A stretch of DNA of 64,000 nucleotides. Source: Oehlia diaphana (taxonomy: Eukaryota; Glomeromycota; Glomeromycetes; Glomerales; Glomeraceae). Location: contig QZLH01000124.1 in NCBI GenBank assembly GCA_003833135.1, forward strand, positions 33,502-97,501, read 5' to 3'. The number at the start of each line of letters is the position of its first letter. Position 1 is the first letter of the stretch. This document shows positions 25,113-38,161 of this stretch, piece after piece. The notes under the pieces were generated by a model, which was given only the letters and a program-made list of their open reading frames with translations, had not been told where the DNA came from and ran no database searches. The position numbers and the translations under genes were made by a program.

Positions 25113-26679
25113 TTATAAATTCAAAAGCTGAATTTTTTTTTTAAAAAAAAAAATCAAAAATTAATATTTAATTATATTATTTTAAAGGAATTATCATAAT
25201 ATTATTATTTTATATGATTACTTACCTTCATACCCATAGAAGTATATCTTTCACCACTAATTTCAAAAGAATCAATTATTTGCCTAATTTCAGATAATTC
25301 TTCGGGATTAAGTTGAACTTTTGCTGCTTCAAGATTTTCTTCTAAATATTTAATACTTCTCGTACCAGGAATAGTAACAATATTATCACTCTATAAGAAC
25401 GTAAATTATTATTAACATATTTGTACTAAGAAAGAATAAAATTATTGGATTATATTTTTACCTGAGCTAGAACCCAAGCCAAACAAAGTTGACCTGCTGT
25501 TATGCCTTTTTTACTTGCAAATTCAGCAAATTTATCTGCAAGTTTTAGATTTTTAGCAAAATTTTCAGGTTGAAAACGAGGATGAGTTCTCCTAATATCT
25601 CCCGGTTCAAAATCATCGATAGATCTATATTTTCCCTAAAAATTAAAAAAAAAAAAAATTTATTAATTAAAAGTTCTTCTAATAAAAAAAATCATATCAT
25701 CAAAATATCTAAATGATAAATACTGTTAAGAACCCACGTCCAAGTGAACCATAAGCTACTATAGTAATACCTAATTCTTTACAAGCCTCCATAATTCCAT
25801 TTGTCTCAATATCAAGAGACCAAGGACTATATTCGGTCTAATAAAGCGCGAATTTAAATATATATATATATTATTTTTTTCGAAAAAACAATTTATATAT
25901 GTATATTTACTTGAACAGCGGCAATAGGGTGAACTTTATGAGCACGTCTAAGAGTTGCCGCAGAACATTCAGAGAGACCGATATATTTAACTTTTCCTTC
26001 TTTAACAAGTTCTGCTAAAGCACCAACAGTATCTTCAATGGGTCTATAAAAAGGTATTCGATATATTAATTATTTATTCAACTCTAAAAAAAAAAAAATA
26101 CTGATTTATACTTACGTATCAGGATCCACGCGATGTTGATAATAAAGATCGATGCAATCTATTCCCAATCTTTTCAGAGAAATATCACAAGCTTTACGAA
26201 CATATTCAGGTTTACCCGATACATTTGAATTTTGAACATTTGGATCTCGAACTATACCAAACTTTGTACAAATAAAAACATCATCACGGCGATCTTTAAG
26301 AACTTTTGAAATGAGAATCTCATTCGCACCACTCCCATATGCATCCTTTTTTGCATAAAAAATAATTATTTGATTTTAAAAAAAAAATCTTTTTATACAT
26401 TAAAAAAGATAATTTTTTTTAGATACGAACGGAAGTATCCCAAAAGTTACATCCTAATTCCAATGTTCGATTCAAAACTTTAATATTTTCTTGTTCATCA
26501 GATGAACCGTAAAAATCACTCATACCCTTTTATTTAGAATAAGTTAATTATTAAGAACGTGATCAATTAAAATATTTTTAATTTTTTTTTTCGATTATTA
26601 TAAAACATACCATACATCCAAAACCGATTGCAGGAATTTTTACACCAGTTTTCCCAAGTTCACGAAGAGGAAGGGCCAT
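25113..26679 (-). CDS. Aldo-keto reductase (NADPH-dependent)
   Basis: Eight exons: 26611-26679, 26431-26526, 26116-26345, 25911-26043, 25724-25837, 25462-25635, 25226-25390, 25113-25127. All are in frame and give 331 residues, the usual length for this superfamily. The start [20 protein letters not shown] then [12 protein letters not shown] is typical of YakC/AKR13-like fungal enzymes. The catalytic tetrad is present: Asp53 (WDTS), Tyr58 (DAYG), Lys83 (CTKFG), His126 (YYQHRVD). [12 protein letters not shown] and [16 protein letters not shown] build the (beta/alpha)8 barrel and the NADPH site. It would reduce aldehydes or ketones in the cytosol with NADPH; the substrate is unknown. The donor after exon 2 is GTTCGT, weaker than usual, and the tiny last exon (LLNL) is uncertain; reading through instead gives KVSNHIK. 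It lies between two decayed relatives. Confidence 0.88.
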
Positions 26680-26779
26680 TTTTACGATTAAGGGATAAAA
26701 TTTTTAGGAATTTTGTTCATTTAAATATGATCAATTTCCGGGATGAGGATTGCCGATATAGCCGATATGTTATGTGCGA

Positions 26780-26790
26780 CTTTATAAATT
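26780..26790 (-). promoter_or_regulatory. Possible TATA box of the reductase
   Basis: The minus strand reads aatttataaag about 100 bases before the start codon. The corresponding spot before the pseudogene reads ttataagg, a similar word. Confidence 0.35.
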
Positions 26791-26795
26791 CCTAG

Positions 26796-26805
26796 ATTAC
26801 GTAAT
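26796..26805. promoter_or_regulatory. Palindromic bZIP-type site attacgtaat upstream of the reductase
   Basis: TTACGTAA is a classical target of Yap/CREB-like bZIP factors, which control oxidative-stress genes in fungi. It sits about 120 bases before the ATG and is retained in the duplicated promoter of the pseudogene (22973-22980). Stress control is inference. Confidence 0.4.
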
Positions 26806-26949
26806 AGTGTTACCGTGTTGCCGATTACGATCAAAATTATTAATTAATTAACTATTGATATAAATAATTATATTTTAACGATAAATAAGGATGAACTCAT
26901 ACAGTATATGCAAGAACCAAAAACCGTAAAACTAGTTTCAAAAGGACGT

Positions 26950-27235
26950 CTTGGATTAACTTTAATAAGCACGTTAAGGATTTTTTTTGACCATTCAAAA
27001 AGACCAATATGTTCAATTTAACAAGTTCTCTAAAGAGCCAATAGGTTTATACAAGGTATTCAAGATATTAATTTATAATTATTCCGATGTTGATGATAAA
27101 GAACGATATAACCTACTAAATCTTTTAAATTTTCCACAAAGTTACTATGCTTGTATATTTATATTACCAATTATACCAAAATTTGTATAACTAAACACTG
27201 TCGCGACGGTCTTTGAAAAGAGAATTTTTCGCTTC
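26950..27235 (-). pseudogene. Third aldo-keto reductase fragment
   Basis: The plus-strand text mirrors exons 3 and 4 of the intact gene in the same order: cattcaaaaagaccaatatg (compare cattcagagagaccgatata), then gatgttgatgataaagaacg (compare the cgatgttgataataaagatc segment), then attataccaaaatttgta and gacggtctttgaaaagagaa. Long stretches are missing. The 67-codon plus-strand frame over it is an antisense artefact. Confidence 0.65.
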
Positions 27236-27239
27236 ATTT

Positions 27240-28090
27240 CTCAAAAAGGTTATAAGGGTCCGTGATAGAAAACTTTTTACTTTAGTCATTACTACTATTT
27301 ATTAACAGTAATTAGAAATTCATAGTAGGATAATCTATAAGTAATGAAATTTAATTATCATAGTGCATAATGATTAATAATCGAATGAAATGCACAATGA
27401 TTAATAATCGAGGAAAATTTAATTTAACGCTTGATATGAATGATGATCGTTACTAAAAATGTATAAAGTTGGGCGATAACCGACTTAATTATTATTTATT
27501 ATTATTATTTAATATTTGCCTTTCTTAAAACAGTAATTAACTGATTTAAGGTAAATATCGGGAAAATTTCTTAACCCGCAAAGTCAAAGTTATACCATTG
27601 TGAGAAATCTTATGACAAATTAATAATACAGCATCAATATTATTAAAGAGAGTTAAAATTTTATTTAAAAAATATCAAGGAAAAAAAATATAAGTGTGAC
27701 GCTTGTTCAATCACAGTAATTCGGTCAGATCAAGGAGTAAGCTGGATTTATCATTATTTAACTTTCAAATAATCCCGTCTTTCATAATGGTGGCCTTGAA
27801 ACTCTAGGGAATTGGATCGATCTTGTTTGATATTGATGTATTGCATCTCCTTCATGAACGCATTATACGAATGTATACATTCGATCCCAAGTAGCTTTTC
27901 CGGGTGCCCATTTAATGATTTAATGACAGGTTGCGACAGCGGCACTAATACGGCCGTTACGGGTTTTTGGTATTTTAAATGTTTCTACTGTGAATTTGCC
28001 AATATTAGACATAAGTTACATAAGTTGTAGTTAGCAACTTTGTGATGCTATTATTATCACTTTAACCTAATTATTACGGTATTAAATATT
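27240..28090. other. Intergenic, no gene recognised
   Basis: AT-rich in the first half. Overlapping 63- and 72-codon frames on opposite strands near 27754-28030 lie in a less AT-rich patch, but neither has a recognisable motif. Confidence 0.45.
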
Positions 28091-28094
28091 GTTT

Positions 28095-29243
28095 TAAATT
28101 CCTTCAACTCTTGAAGAAAGGAAAACGTGGGATCCACTCCATAAATCATCAGCACTGATCTTTCTTGTCTGGTTAGATGGTTTTAATGATCTTATTTCTG
28201 CCTTTACCTTTGTTGATGAATCTAAATTAGGTTAAAAAAAAAAAAAGTAAATAGAGTTAGCCAACTAAGTGAGCGTAACGTAGTAGCTTCACAGTCTCCC
28301 CAAAAGTTGGTAAACAGCGGCACCTAGTCTCATGATTAATCAAGTGATCTGACAAAGACGCAGCAATAGGTCATTGCTTCACACAACCAACTTCTCTCCT
28401 AGACATCATTAAAATAGACGTGAGGCAGTATCCATTATAGGTTTATAGACCTGCCAGCTCAATAGAGTTGCCGTAACTCCTCTTATCATTGCATCCACTT
28501 GTTCTTTTTAATAACCAGGTCCATTGGTTGACTTCACTTGAGTAGGTTAGTCTATTCTAACATTTCTCACCTTTCTATTCTTTTCATACTTCTAAAATTC
28601 TTTATATATCGAAGTTAATGAAGCCAAAAATTTCAATTCTTGAAGAAGGAAAACGTGAAGACAAGGAAGTCAATCCAAAAGTCATTAGCGCTGATCTTTC
28701 TTGTCTGGTTAGATGGTTTTAATGATCTTATTTCTGCCTTTACCTTTGTTGATGAATCTAAATTAGGTTAAAAAAAAAAAGTAAATAGAGTTAGCCAGCT
28801 AAGTGAGCGTAACGTAGTAGCTTCACAGTCTCCCAAAAGTTGGTAAACAGCGGCACCTAGTCTCATGATTAATCAAGTGACCTGACAAAGACACAGCAAT
28901 AGGTCATTGCTTCACACCACCAACTTCTCTCCTAGACATCATTAAAATAGACGTGAGGCAGTATCCATTATAGGTTTATAGACCTGCCAGCTCAATAGAG
29001 TTGCCGTAACTCCTCTTATCATTGCATCCACTTGTTATTTTTAATGACCAGGTCCATTGGTTGACTTCACTTGAGTAGGTTAGTCTAGTCTAACATTTCT
29101 CACCTTTCTACTTTTTTCATACTTCTAAAATTCTTTATATATCGAAGTTAATGAAGCCAAAAATTTCAACTTTTGAAGAAGAAAACCGTGGGAGACAAGG
29201 AAGCCACTTCATTAGCACTGATCTTCTTGTCTGATTAAATGGT
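28095..29243 (+). repeat. Tandem repeat with 536-bp period, two full units plus a partial third
   Basis: Unit 1 (about 28095-28625) and unit 2 (about 28626-29155) are nearly identical; the same word ctgatctttcttgtctggtt occurs at 28155 and 28691. A third unit starts at about 29156 and breaks off at about 29243 after the ctgatc word at 29218. The units carry well-conserved GC-richer cores (agtgagcgtaacgtagtagc, aacagcggcacctagtctca). I found no long frame, tRNA, 5S or snRNA signature, although one minus-strand frame (NLDSSTKVKAEIRSLKPSNQ) stays open briefly. High identity suggests a recent duplication. Confidence 0.85.
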
Positions 29244-29575
29244 ATACCCATATTATTCGCGAAAAGTAGTGTATTCTTAGTTGTACCGTTCACTACTGAA
29301 GCTTCTTTATTCTTCTTTCAAAACCTATCGTTACAATAAGGCTTAACGTTACAATAAGCTCGTTCATGAAAAAAATAATTTATTTGCGTGAAAAAAAATT
29401 TATTTGCGTGAGAAAAAATATATAGGAATGAGTGTATAAATATATTTTTTTTTGTTGCACAAGCTTAAGTAATATATAATTAAAAGCCACAACCTAATAT
29501 TTTGCGCGTGATTTCAATTTTAATCATGATTTTCAATTTAAACTACCGATAATCACAAGGGGCGTCCTTAACGTA

Positions 29576-29696
29576 CAGTAGGGGTGTACAATATTAACGT
29601 ACAAACTGGCCCGAGTTTAGGAGTTATGCACTTGCACGTGATAGCGTTAACGTTAACTCCGGCCAGATCGTACATTAATATCGTACACCCCCACTG
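29576..29696. mobile_element. Small TA-flanked inverted-repeat element (MITE-like, mariner type)
   Basis: Starts cagtaggggtgtacaatatt and ends with its diverged reverse complement (...aatatcgtacacccccactg), flanked by TA on both sides (29574-29575 and 29697-29698). The two arms pair over most of the 121 bases. The CAGT ends and TA target site are typical of Tc1/mariner-like miniature elements. No coding capacity. Confidence 0.65.
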
Positions 29697-29699
29697 TAT

Positions 29700-32600
29700 A
29701 TTAAGGAATCCCAATCACAAGCCGATTTTATTTATTACTAAAATTCATAATTTTAAAATATCATTTCGGAATTTCAATAAGTTAAATTAGTCATATTTCA
29801 AAATGATCACGGTTATCATTAATAAGGATTTGATTTTTTAAAAATATAAATAATATATTCATAAATAATAAATAAAAATTCGATAGTTAGAAAAAATATC
29901 GTACTAACGTAGTCAAATTTTATAAAATTCGAAATATTTTTACACTCCTCTACATAAAATTCTAGAAATGGAAACCGTTATTAAGTCCGAAGTGTCGTAC
30001 GGACATCCGGACATATCTGATATATAATATCCAAGTTCTATCAAATTTTAATACAATACCATAATCAATTATATCAACAGCATTTTTTTTTACTATAATC
30101 GACTACAACCACTTATTAATTTTTTTTTGAGCGAGTATTGATAGCTCTTCTGTCCTCTTCAGTTCCTATATACTTCAACCTGATTAATAGAGTAAGCCAA
30201 AAATATACAATAATTATCATCAATCAACCGCACTATTCAACTGGAGCAAGAATATTCATTTACGATAATATTTTTCCAACACCCCGCTCGTAAATAATAA
30301 CTTCTCTGTTGATCTAACTTACTACGTTTAAAATTATTATTGTGCTTACTTTACCTTAACAAGATAATACTTATTTCGACAATAAAAAAATATAACTTAC
30401 ATGTAAATCCATACAATATTTTTATTCTTTTTTAAATGACGATAAAATGCTGATTTAAAATCGATTGTTAATTTAGGATTCGCCATTAGATGCGTTGAAG
30501 TTTATATTATTGACAAAAAGATTCAATAGCAAAAAATTATAACTGCGGGCTGTTTGGCCTCTTTTCAAATTTCTTCCTTTTATGTTGCAAAACCAATAAT
30601 TGTTAGTTGATCACATATCAAAATAGATTAATCTAGTAAATAACAAGTAATAGTTATTTCACGGGAACGTGATGGTAAGGCTGATCCGTGAAATAACTAG
30701 TTTATACCACGGGAAAATTTTAAGGATTTGTGGGCGACACCCTGGATACATAATAGGTTTACGACAGGAATACGAGAATCAAGTACATATATATGATAAA
30801 GTTGATCGACTTATGGTCTTTGAATAATGAATACTATCCAATTATTAACTACTGATAGACTTTTAGCTTGTCCTCAACTAAATATCATTCCATTTCTGCT
30901 AATTATATATAATGTAATTTAAATATTACGTTTATTCTTAATATTTTAATGAGATAAAAAATTTGTACATACATTTTGGTAAGATTTTTTCGCGCTATTT
31001 TTGATAATGATAAAACGTAATTAAAAACGCAATTTTTTATTGATCATTTCTTAATATTACAGCATGGATAGGAAGGAGATAATCAAAATATTGGTAGAAT
31101 TTGTATGTGCACCAATTGCGTTTTCGAAGAATCTAGAAGTTAGTAAAGTCGCACGATATTGTAATCATCCTTTTATCAAAAAAAAGAAATTATTTTATAT
31201 ATTATTAATATTGCTCAAAATTAAGATAGGATTATAGGTTACCTATATATAAGGTTGACGCCTCAACTGCTTTTTTTGAAAATACGGCGGTTGCGAATTG
31301 CATTAGTAAGGCCTAGTTGCGGCCACATATCTACCTATATACTGTACCATACTCAGGTTAATCCGCAGTATTACCGCAGCCCAAATAGAATAATATATAA
31401 TAAATTCTGCCTTTTTTACAAAACAAATTCCTAAATGTTTTATATACGCAAGACATAGAATCATTTGATTTCTCTAGCTAAGTACATGCCTCCATAAAAG
31501 AAAAATCTTTTAACCAAGTCTTCCATTTTATTTTTTTAAGCGAAATTTTAGATTATGAGTTGCGACAGTGTTGCGACAGTCTTAGTAAAACATATTTTAA
31601 TTGGTGCGATTTTTCAGGCCGGAAAATATCAATGTAACAATGAATAGAATATTTTGAACGTATGTTTGAATTTGAATAAATAATGGAATTATATAAGAAA
31701 TCCGCCTATGATTTGATTGAAACGCTAAATAAATTTAACGGAGTTTTACTAAAATGTAATTAATGTAGTTAAAAATATATTATTGTATTTATCATTGTTA
31801 AAAAAAAAAATCTAGAACATTATTGGTAAGACATTATAAATAGAAAGAAAGTTGTACAAATCCTTATAAAGTACAGCATGACCAGCATGTTGTGATAAAA
31901 GTACCAAAGTACTCGTTCGATCACCTATATGAATTCCGATAAATAATAATGCAAATGCAAAGTTTTTTTTATTCTACATTGTTTTTTCATTATACATTTC
32001 CCTTAATTTATTTATTAATTTTTATTTATTTTTTCCATTTATGCAAAATTATTGAACACGTGAGATTTTCGTTGGCATGTTGCAGTCACGAGATCCAAAA
32101 AAAAAACCATACAATAATTACAGTATGCTTTCTTTGAAAAAAATTTTTAAAATCTTTTTTATTTTCATTTTCCTGTTTAAGTAAAAAAAATTTTTTTTTT
32201 TTTATAATTTGTTCTCCAAATATGTCAAGATTTCCGATAAAATAATAATAATAAGAATAGAAATATTTTATTTATTTTAATTTTTTGCAGTTTTTAAATT
32301 TTACAGTATTATTTATTTATTATTTATTATAAATTTAATTCTTCTGCAGGATTCGTAGAAGTATACATATTTTTTGGTTGTAAGTTGTAACAGTTGTAAC
32401 AAGTTAAAAAAATGGTTCTACGTATTCCATGTTTCATTCTCACCCCTTATTCTAAGTATTTTAATTGTCGCTTATTATATATTACTATATTTTTTTTATA
32501 TTGAAAAGTAAGAAACTCCTAATATAGCTTAGATATGATTATGTAAAAAAAAAAAATGCTCGCTGCACTTCACATGTCATTAATTAATTTATTGTTTGTC

Positions 32601-33320
32601 CACCAAACTATAAATGTTTAGTGAAAGAGATGAAAAAAAAAAAAATTTTTTTTTTTTCATTAACTTTTAACGGATAATAATATTAAATGCATGCGTAGAT
32701 TATTATTTTTTTTTTTTTAATTAAAATTATTACTAATTATCGTTAATGTATCTCAAAAAAAAAAAACGTGGTTGGCTTTTTTCGAATTTTGTTTCTCGAG
32801 TATTTTATCAAAAAAAAGTGCAAATTTTTTTTAAACATTTTTTTTTTTTTCGTTATCGTTATTCTTCAGTAAATGTACAAAAAAAAAAATATATAATACA
32901 TTTTGTTAAGGTAATAAAACAACCATTTTATTATCGTAAAAAAAAAAAAGATAATGCAAAAAAATGCTAAATTTAATGTTAATAATGAATATAAAAAAAT
33001 AATAATTATGTTAAAAGATCAAAAAAAAAAAAAAAAGACGTTCTTTTGTTCAAAAGTCACATATATATAATATTACCCATATATATTATTATACAAGGTG
33101 TTTCTAAAAAAAAAAAAAAACACGAGAAAATCCAACGCTCACAAGTAAATTTTTTACAAGAAAAGAAATAAATTAATTAATTAATAAATAAAATAAAATT
33201 ATACACTGTATAAAAACACCTTTTATGTATAGAAATTTTTTAAATAAAATGTACAAAAGAACGCGTTAAAATAAATTAAATTTCTTTCTTTCAAATTTTA
33301 CATAATTATTCTACATTCTA
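29700..33320. other. Intergenic, AT-rich, no gene recognised
   Basis: About 3.6 kb. A decayed relative of the dispersed repeat lies at about 30640-30900 (ttatttcacgggaacgtgat, gaaataactagtttatacca). Poly-A/T runs dominate 32100-33120. Frames of 60-75 codons here are homopolymer artefacts. Confidence 0.5.
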
Positions 33321-33329
33321 AGTACATTT

Positions 33330-34127
33330 CTAGATTAAATTCCATGAAATTAAAATACTTGAAAATAAAATTGTAACCATCAAATTACCAATTCCATACT
33401 TAAATTTATAATTGGTAGCCGAACTAATAACTTGACTGTTAGAAGTTCCACCAGGTATTTCGGGACTAGTAAAAGTTTGATTAAATACACTCTTAATAAA
33501 AGAGACTGATGCATTAAATCTGACAGGGGTAGCAGTTGGATTTATTAATAAAAGACATTGACTCTCTTTAAATTCTAGGGGTAAATCGCCCACATCTTGA
33601 TCACAAACTTGTACAGGTTTTTCATAACATGATAATGATGGTATATAAGTAAAAGAGACTGATGTCTTATCTATAAATTTCATCAAAGCATTATACGTAA
33701 GTTGAAATACGTTTAATGCTGGTCGAAATTTTGGTAATGGCATTGGTGGATCTCCTGGAATTGCTTTACCAGGAAGTCCTTCTGTTACTGGAGTTTTCTG
33801 ATCAGCCAAAACTTTTACTGAAAAGCCTAATGATTAAAAAGTAAAAAGGTAAATCAATTTAATTATTCAACCATTTAAATTATAATATAATAATTTTATA
33901 CATACTCATATAATCAGTGTTGATACTACTACATAAATACCATGATCCATTATAAGGTGGAACTTCTGCAATTCCAGTATAAATGTCACTATCACCATAA
34001 ATTCCGTTGACCTAAATTAATAATTATTTTCGTCAATTACGATGATTTATCTACGTAAGTTCGATATATAATAATTTACCTGGAATGCTAAGAGAACAGT
34101 AATGATGAGAGCAATGAAAGAATTCAT
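33330..34127 (-). CDS. Predicted secreted, GPI-anchored protein of unknown function
   Basis: Three exons (34080-34127, 33906-34011, 33330-33826) join in frame to 216 residues. Exon 1 (MNSFIALIITVLLAFQ) is a signal peptide. The mature region starts near VNGIYGDSDIYTGIAEVPPY and has the cysteine-containing WYLCSS, SLSCYEKPVQVCDQDVGDLP and SQCLLLINPTATPVRFNASV. It ends in a serine/threonine-rich stretch (PEIPGGTSNSQVISSAT), a short spacer and a hydrophobic tail (LMVTILFSSILISWNLI) with no charged residues after it, the usual layout of a GPI-attachment signal. N-glycosylation sequons NGS, NAS and NQT are present. A cell-surface or cell-wall location follows. I do not recognise the domain. Confidence 0.75.
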
Positions 34128-37100
34128 TTCCACAAATGTTTTTTTTTTTTTAAAAAAAAAAAAATAATAATAAATTGCAATTTATATATATATCGTAAAA
34201 AAGATAGTTTGTGTTGTCGTTGTCAAAAAATGCAAGAGAATTAAAAAAGGAATTAAAGGAAAATAAAAATCAAAAAAAGAAAGTGAAATTTATATGGAAT
34301 TGATATATGATGGTTAAAAAGAAAGAGAAAGAAAGAGAAAAATTAATTAGGATTTGAAATAATGAAAAAAGAAAAAAAAAATTTTTTTCGGTGGCTAAAT
34401 TCAATGGGTATAAATACATTTTTAGTTAAAAAAGTTTTTTTATTTGTACAGATTTTATAAAAAAAAAAAAAAAAGTTGCTTGTAAAAAATGTAGCGTTAC
34501 ATATATATTACAGTACTTTCAATTCTATATACAGAAATTATATAATAAATCTAATCAAAAATAATCTAAAAAATCAATATATAATACCGATCATATATTA
34601 ATAATTTCAATTGTTTAAAAGAATTTTGACACAAACAATGTTCTTCTTTATAATTACAAGTTTAAAATTTGTTTTAAATTGTGGAATGTGAGGGGGAACG
34701 GAACGGGGGTTGGGTTTGTAATACTTGAATACTTGCAACATTTTGCGCAAAAATGTGATTGGTTACACGGAAATTTATACTGCATTTTTTTGTTTACCTA
34801 AAGTGGATCAAAGGGGAGGATGATGAATTTCGATTGCCTGTTTGTTGTTATGAAGCAATACAAAGATTAATATTATCACAAAAATTCCCGAAATACAATA
34901 ACAGTAATTTACTATGGTAATTATAATGAACAATTGATTTAATAAACAAAGGTAAAATATATAAAATAATTATACAGCTTAAGTACAGTTTAAGTACAGT
35001 TTAAGTACAGTTCAAGTACAGTTTAAATACAGTTTAAGTATATAAAGTATATAAATTTCAACTTTAAACCAATATTTCATTTTCATTCGTATTTTTCTAA
35101 CATTTCACAAACTTTATCGACTTTTTTTTTAACGAAAAACTTTTTAAGGCAACTTTTTTAATTTTTTTTTTTTTTTTTTTATATAATAAATATATAAAAT
35201 TAGGAAATTTTTATTTTTTTAAATTTTTTAAACGAATAAAACGAATAAAACGAATAATAATTCAAAAAAAAAAAAATTCATTATAACATACATCAACATG
35301 CTTTTTGTTTACAAAATTTTATCTCTCAGAATGACTGAGAATGATTAGGGTTTTACATTTTTTACATTTAATAATAATAAAAAAAAAAAAAATCACAAAA
35401 CAATATAAATCAATTTTTTTTTATAAAGCCAGCTGAATTATGTGAACGAATAAAAATTTGAAGATAAAAAAAAAAAAAGTATAATATGAATAAATATTAC
35501 AATAATAAAATCAAACCTGTTGGTTTATATTAAAATAGTCGATTGTCAAAAGATTAAAGTTTGATTGTTTACCAAATATGTAAAATAATAAAGAAATTTT
35601 TATTAATAATTATTGGATTAATTGCCGGTAAATTATTATTGTGATGAACAACACAAATAAAAAATTTTTCTAAAAAGAAATCGAATGTCCTGAAAATAGG
35701 TTTTTCTCTTAGAATAAATTATAGATTCATTCATAAAGAAAACTCTTAGAAGAATGATCCAACAAATTGATTATTACAATGCCAACTTAAGGAATGTATT
35801 TTATAAATGGATATATAAAAAGTTATGAAATTAAGCCGTAACGGGTAAACCAATTTTATATTACTATGATGAATTCTTGTGTCACCTTTCCTAGAATATG
35901 TTGTACAATAATCCTAATTCTATCCTATTTAGATTAGTCATTGGTTCGTACAATTCAATTTATACGTCATTTGGTTAAGCACTATCTAACCTTTTTTGGA
36001 ATATTTGTAATTTAAACTAGATCCTATATTAGAAGTTTGAAATCTCCACAATAATAATATGATTTTAATAAATTAATACCGATAAAATATGCCATAAATA
36101 TTCTCTTTAAACTATTTGTTTACAATTCAAAGTATATTAAGTATATTTAATCGCATATTTAAACGTATATTTAAACGCGTTATATGTTGCGTCACAAAAA
36201 CAAAACTCTTGGCTTTTTTACTGAAATAGGTTAAGAAGCTTGCAATTATTTTACTGTAAAATATTTTTTTTTTTTTTTTTTTGGAAAATGTAATTATAAC
36301 TTATCGAAAAAGTTACTTTATTCAAATTAAGATAAGCGTTGACAGTTTTAATTAACTTTATCTTCTCTCAGTTTCGGAGATTCGGAGATCGGATGATACT
36401 TTCTTCCTCCGTTATGAAAGCAACAAAATTTTTATTTATTTATTTAAATGTTAACTAAAAATATAAATATAAACAAAAAAAAAAAAACGTAATGGTAAAT
36501 TAACCAATTAAAAAAATTTTGTATGGGTAATTATTTTTAAATCATATCTTGATATCTTTCTAAAAAGTATTTTGTTTTTCAAAATTATACAACAATATCG
36601 ATAATCTTTTTCAAAAAATAAATGAATAATTAAGTTAAAAAATTTAGAAAACAAGAAAGATTTAAAAATTTTTGAACTTTATAATTTTCATCTTCATCTT
36701 TATAGTATATCACTATGGTTTGGTATACGATTGCATCTTAAGGCACGTGATTTTACGGATTATACTATTACTGTATTCTTGATTGAAATATCAGGATCTG
36801 GTATTATTTTAATGGTGAAATGTTGGACGATAGTTATATAAACATCTTCATTATTTATTCTGTGTTAAAAATAATTTGGACGCAAAAGCGCAACGTACTT
36901 GTATATTGACCAAATAATAAGCCCCCTGTGACTAACTCCTGCCTCTTAAATAAATTGAATGTAAATGATCCTCCTCTAATAATAATGTTACTCTTAAAAA
37001 TATTGATTTAAGAGTAAGCTTCATGTGAAAATATTCTCGTTCATATAAACCTAATATATATATATTATATCTTTTGAGTAAAAAAAAAGGAGGAAATAAA

Positions 37101-38160
37101 TTAAATCTCAATATTTATTGTATCAAACAGGTTTTTTCTTGTCTTTTCCATTTTTGATGAACTATAAAATTCAGAACTTGATTTTGATTGGACAATTAAA
37201 GATTGGATAATTATCAACAATGTTTCAGTTGCTAACTCATAACGTAACATTATCCGGATATTTTAATTACCCTTCCTGTATCTGTGGTTTAAATATTATT
37301 TGTGTTCATGTAATCATATTTCATTAAATTCTTATAAGCGGCGTGCGTGCAGCGTGTGTGCCTCAAAAATAATTTTTAACGAATCTAAAAAATTATTTAA
37401 AAATTTCTCATAATTATGATGCTCATAATTATGATGTAATTCACTTATTCTCGCCATAAATCCGTTTCAATTGTATTAGTGGATTTAATAAATTTAAAAA
37501 GCTTTGATAAAGCGTCTTATGGCTGATAACAGTGAATATATTTTAAAAAAAAAACCTAATACTTTAATTTTAATGGTAACATTTATGTCGGTGTTCGGAA
37601 ATTTTGGGCGTTATTAAAGGATTCAAGAAAATATTTTTGATACTTTTATGAGATTTTTTAGTTGTATTAGAAGATCGGGTTATAATATTTTGGATAAAAA
37701 TATTTCTTAATAACATTTAGATATTAATTAAAGATCAAATAAAAAATTATAAAAATTATCTATACATAATCGCAGAATCGATAAAATAAATTTTTCAGAA
37801 ACTTTGATTAAGCGTAAATAAGTACAGTAATATCTGATGCGTTCGTTGAGTTTTCAAAACAAGTTATATTAAATGATTCCCATAAAATTTATTGCAGTTT
37901 ATTAAAATTAGTTATATACAGTAATGTTGCGTTATCTTTTGAAAATCATTCGTTCAACGATAAAAATTTTGTAATTATTTTTTTTTTATTTTATTAACTT
38001 CATATTTGTATATATATATATATATATAGCTTGGTAAAAAAGATTTATCTATTAAAATATTCATTAATTTATCATTTAATTTATTAATAATTCAAATATT
38101 TTAAAAAGTTACGAAACTTACCTTTAGTAATCCTTGATAGGAACCTCCTTCATATAATCA
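34128..38160. other. Intergenic, AT-rich, no gene recognised
   Basis: Four kilobases dominated by poly-A/T tracts. The only structured repeat is the 11-bp minisatellite at 34974-35043. No open frame of interest. Confidence 0.5.
34974..35043 (+). repeat. 11-bp minisatellite, about six copies
   Basis: Unit tacagtttaag repeated head to tail with a few substitutions (cagcttaag, cagttcaag, cagtttaaa). Confidence 0.8.
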
Positions 38161-38161
38161 C

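Noticed and set aside
26987..27190. 67-codon plus-strand frame
   Set aside because: Antisense to a decayed aldo-keto reductase fragment.
28095..29243. Possible structural RNA array (5S, tRNA-SINE or snRNA)
   Set aside because: No A/B-box pair or known RNA signature seen by eye; kept as an unclassified tandem repeat.
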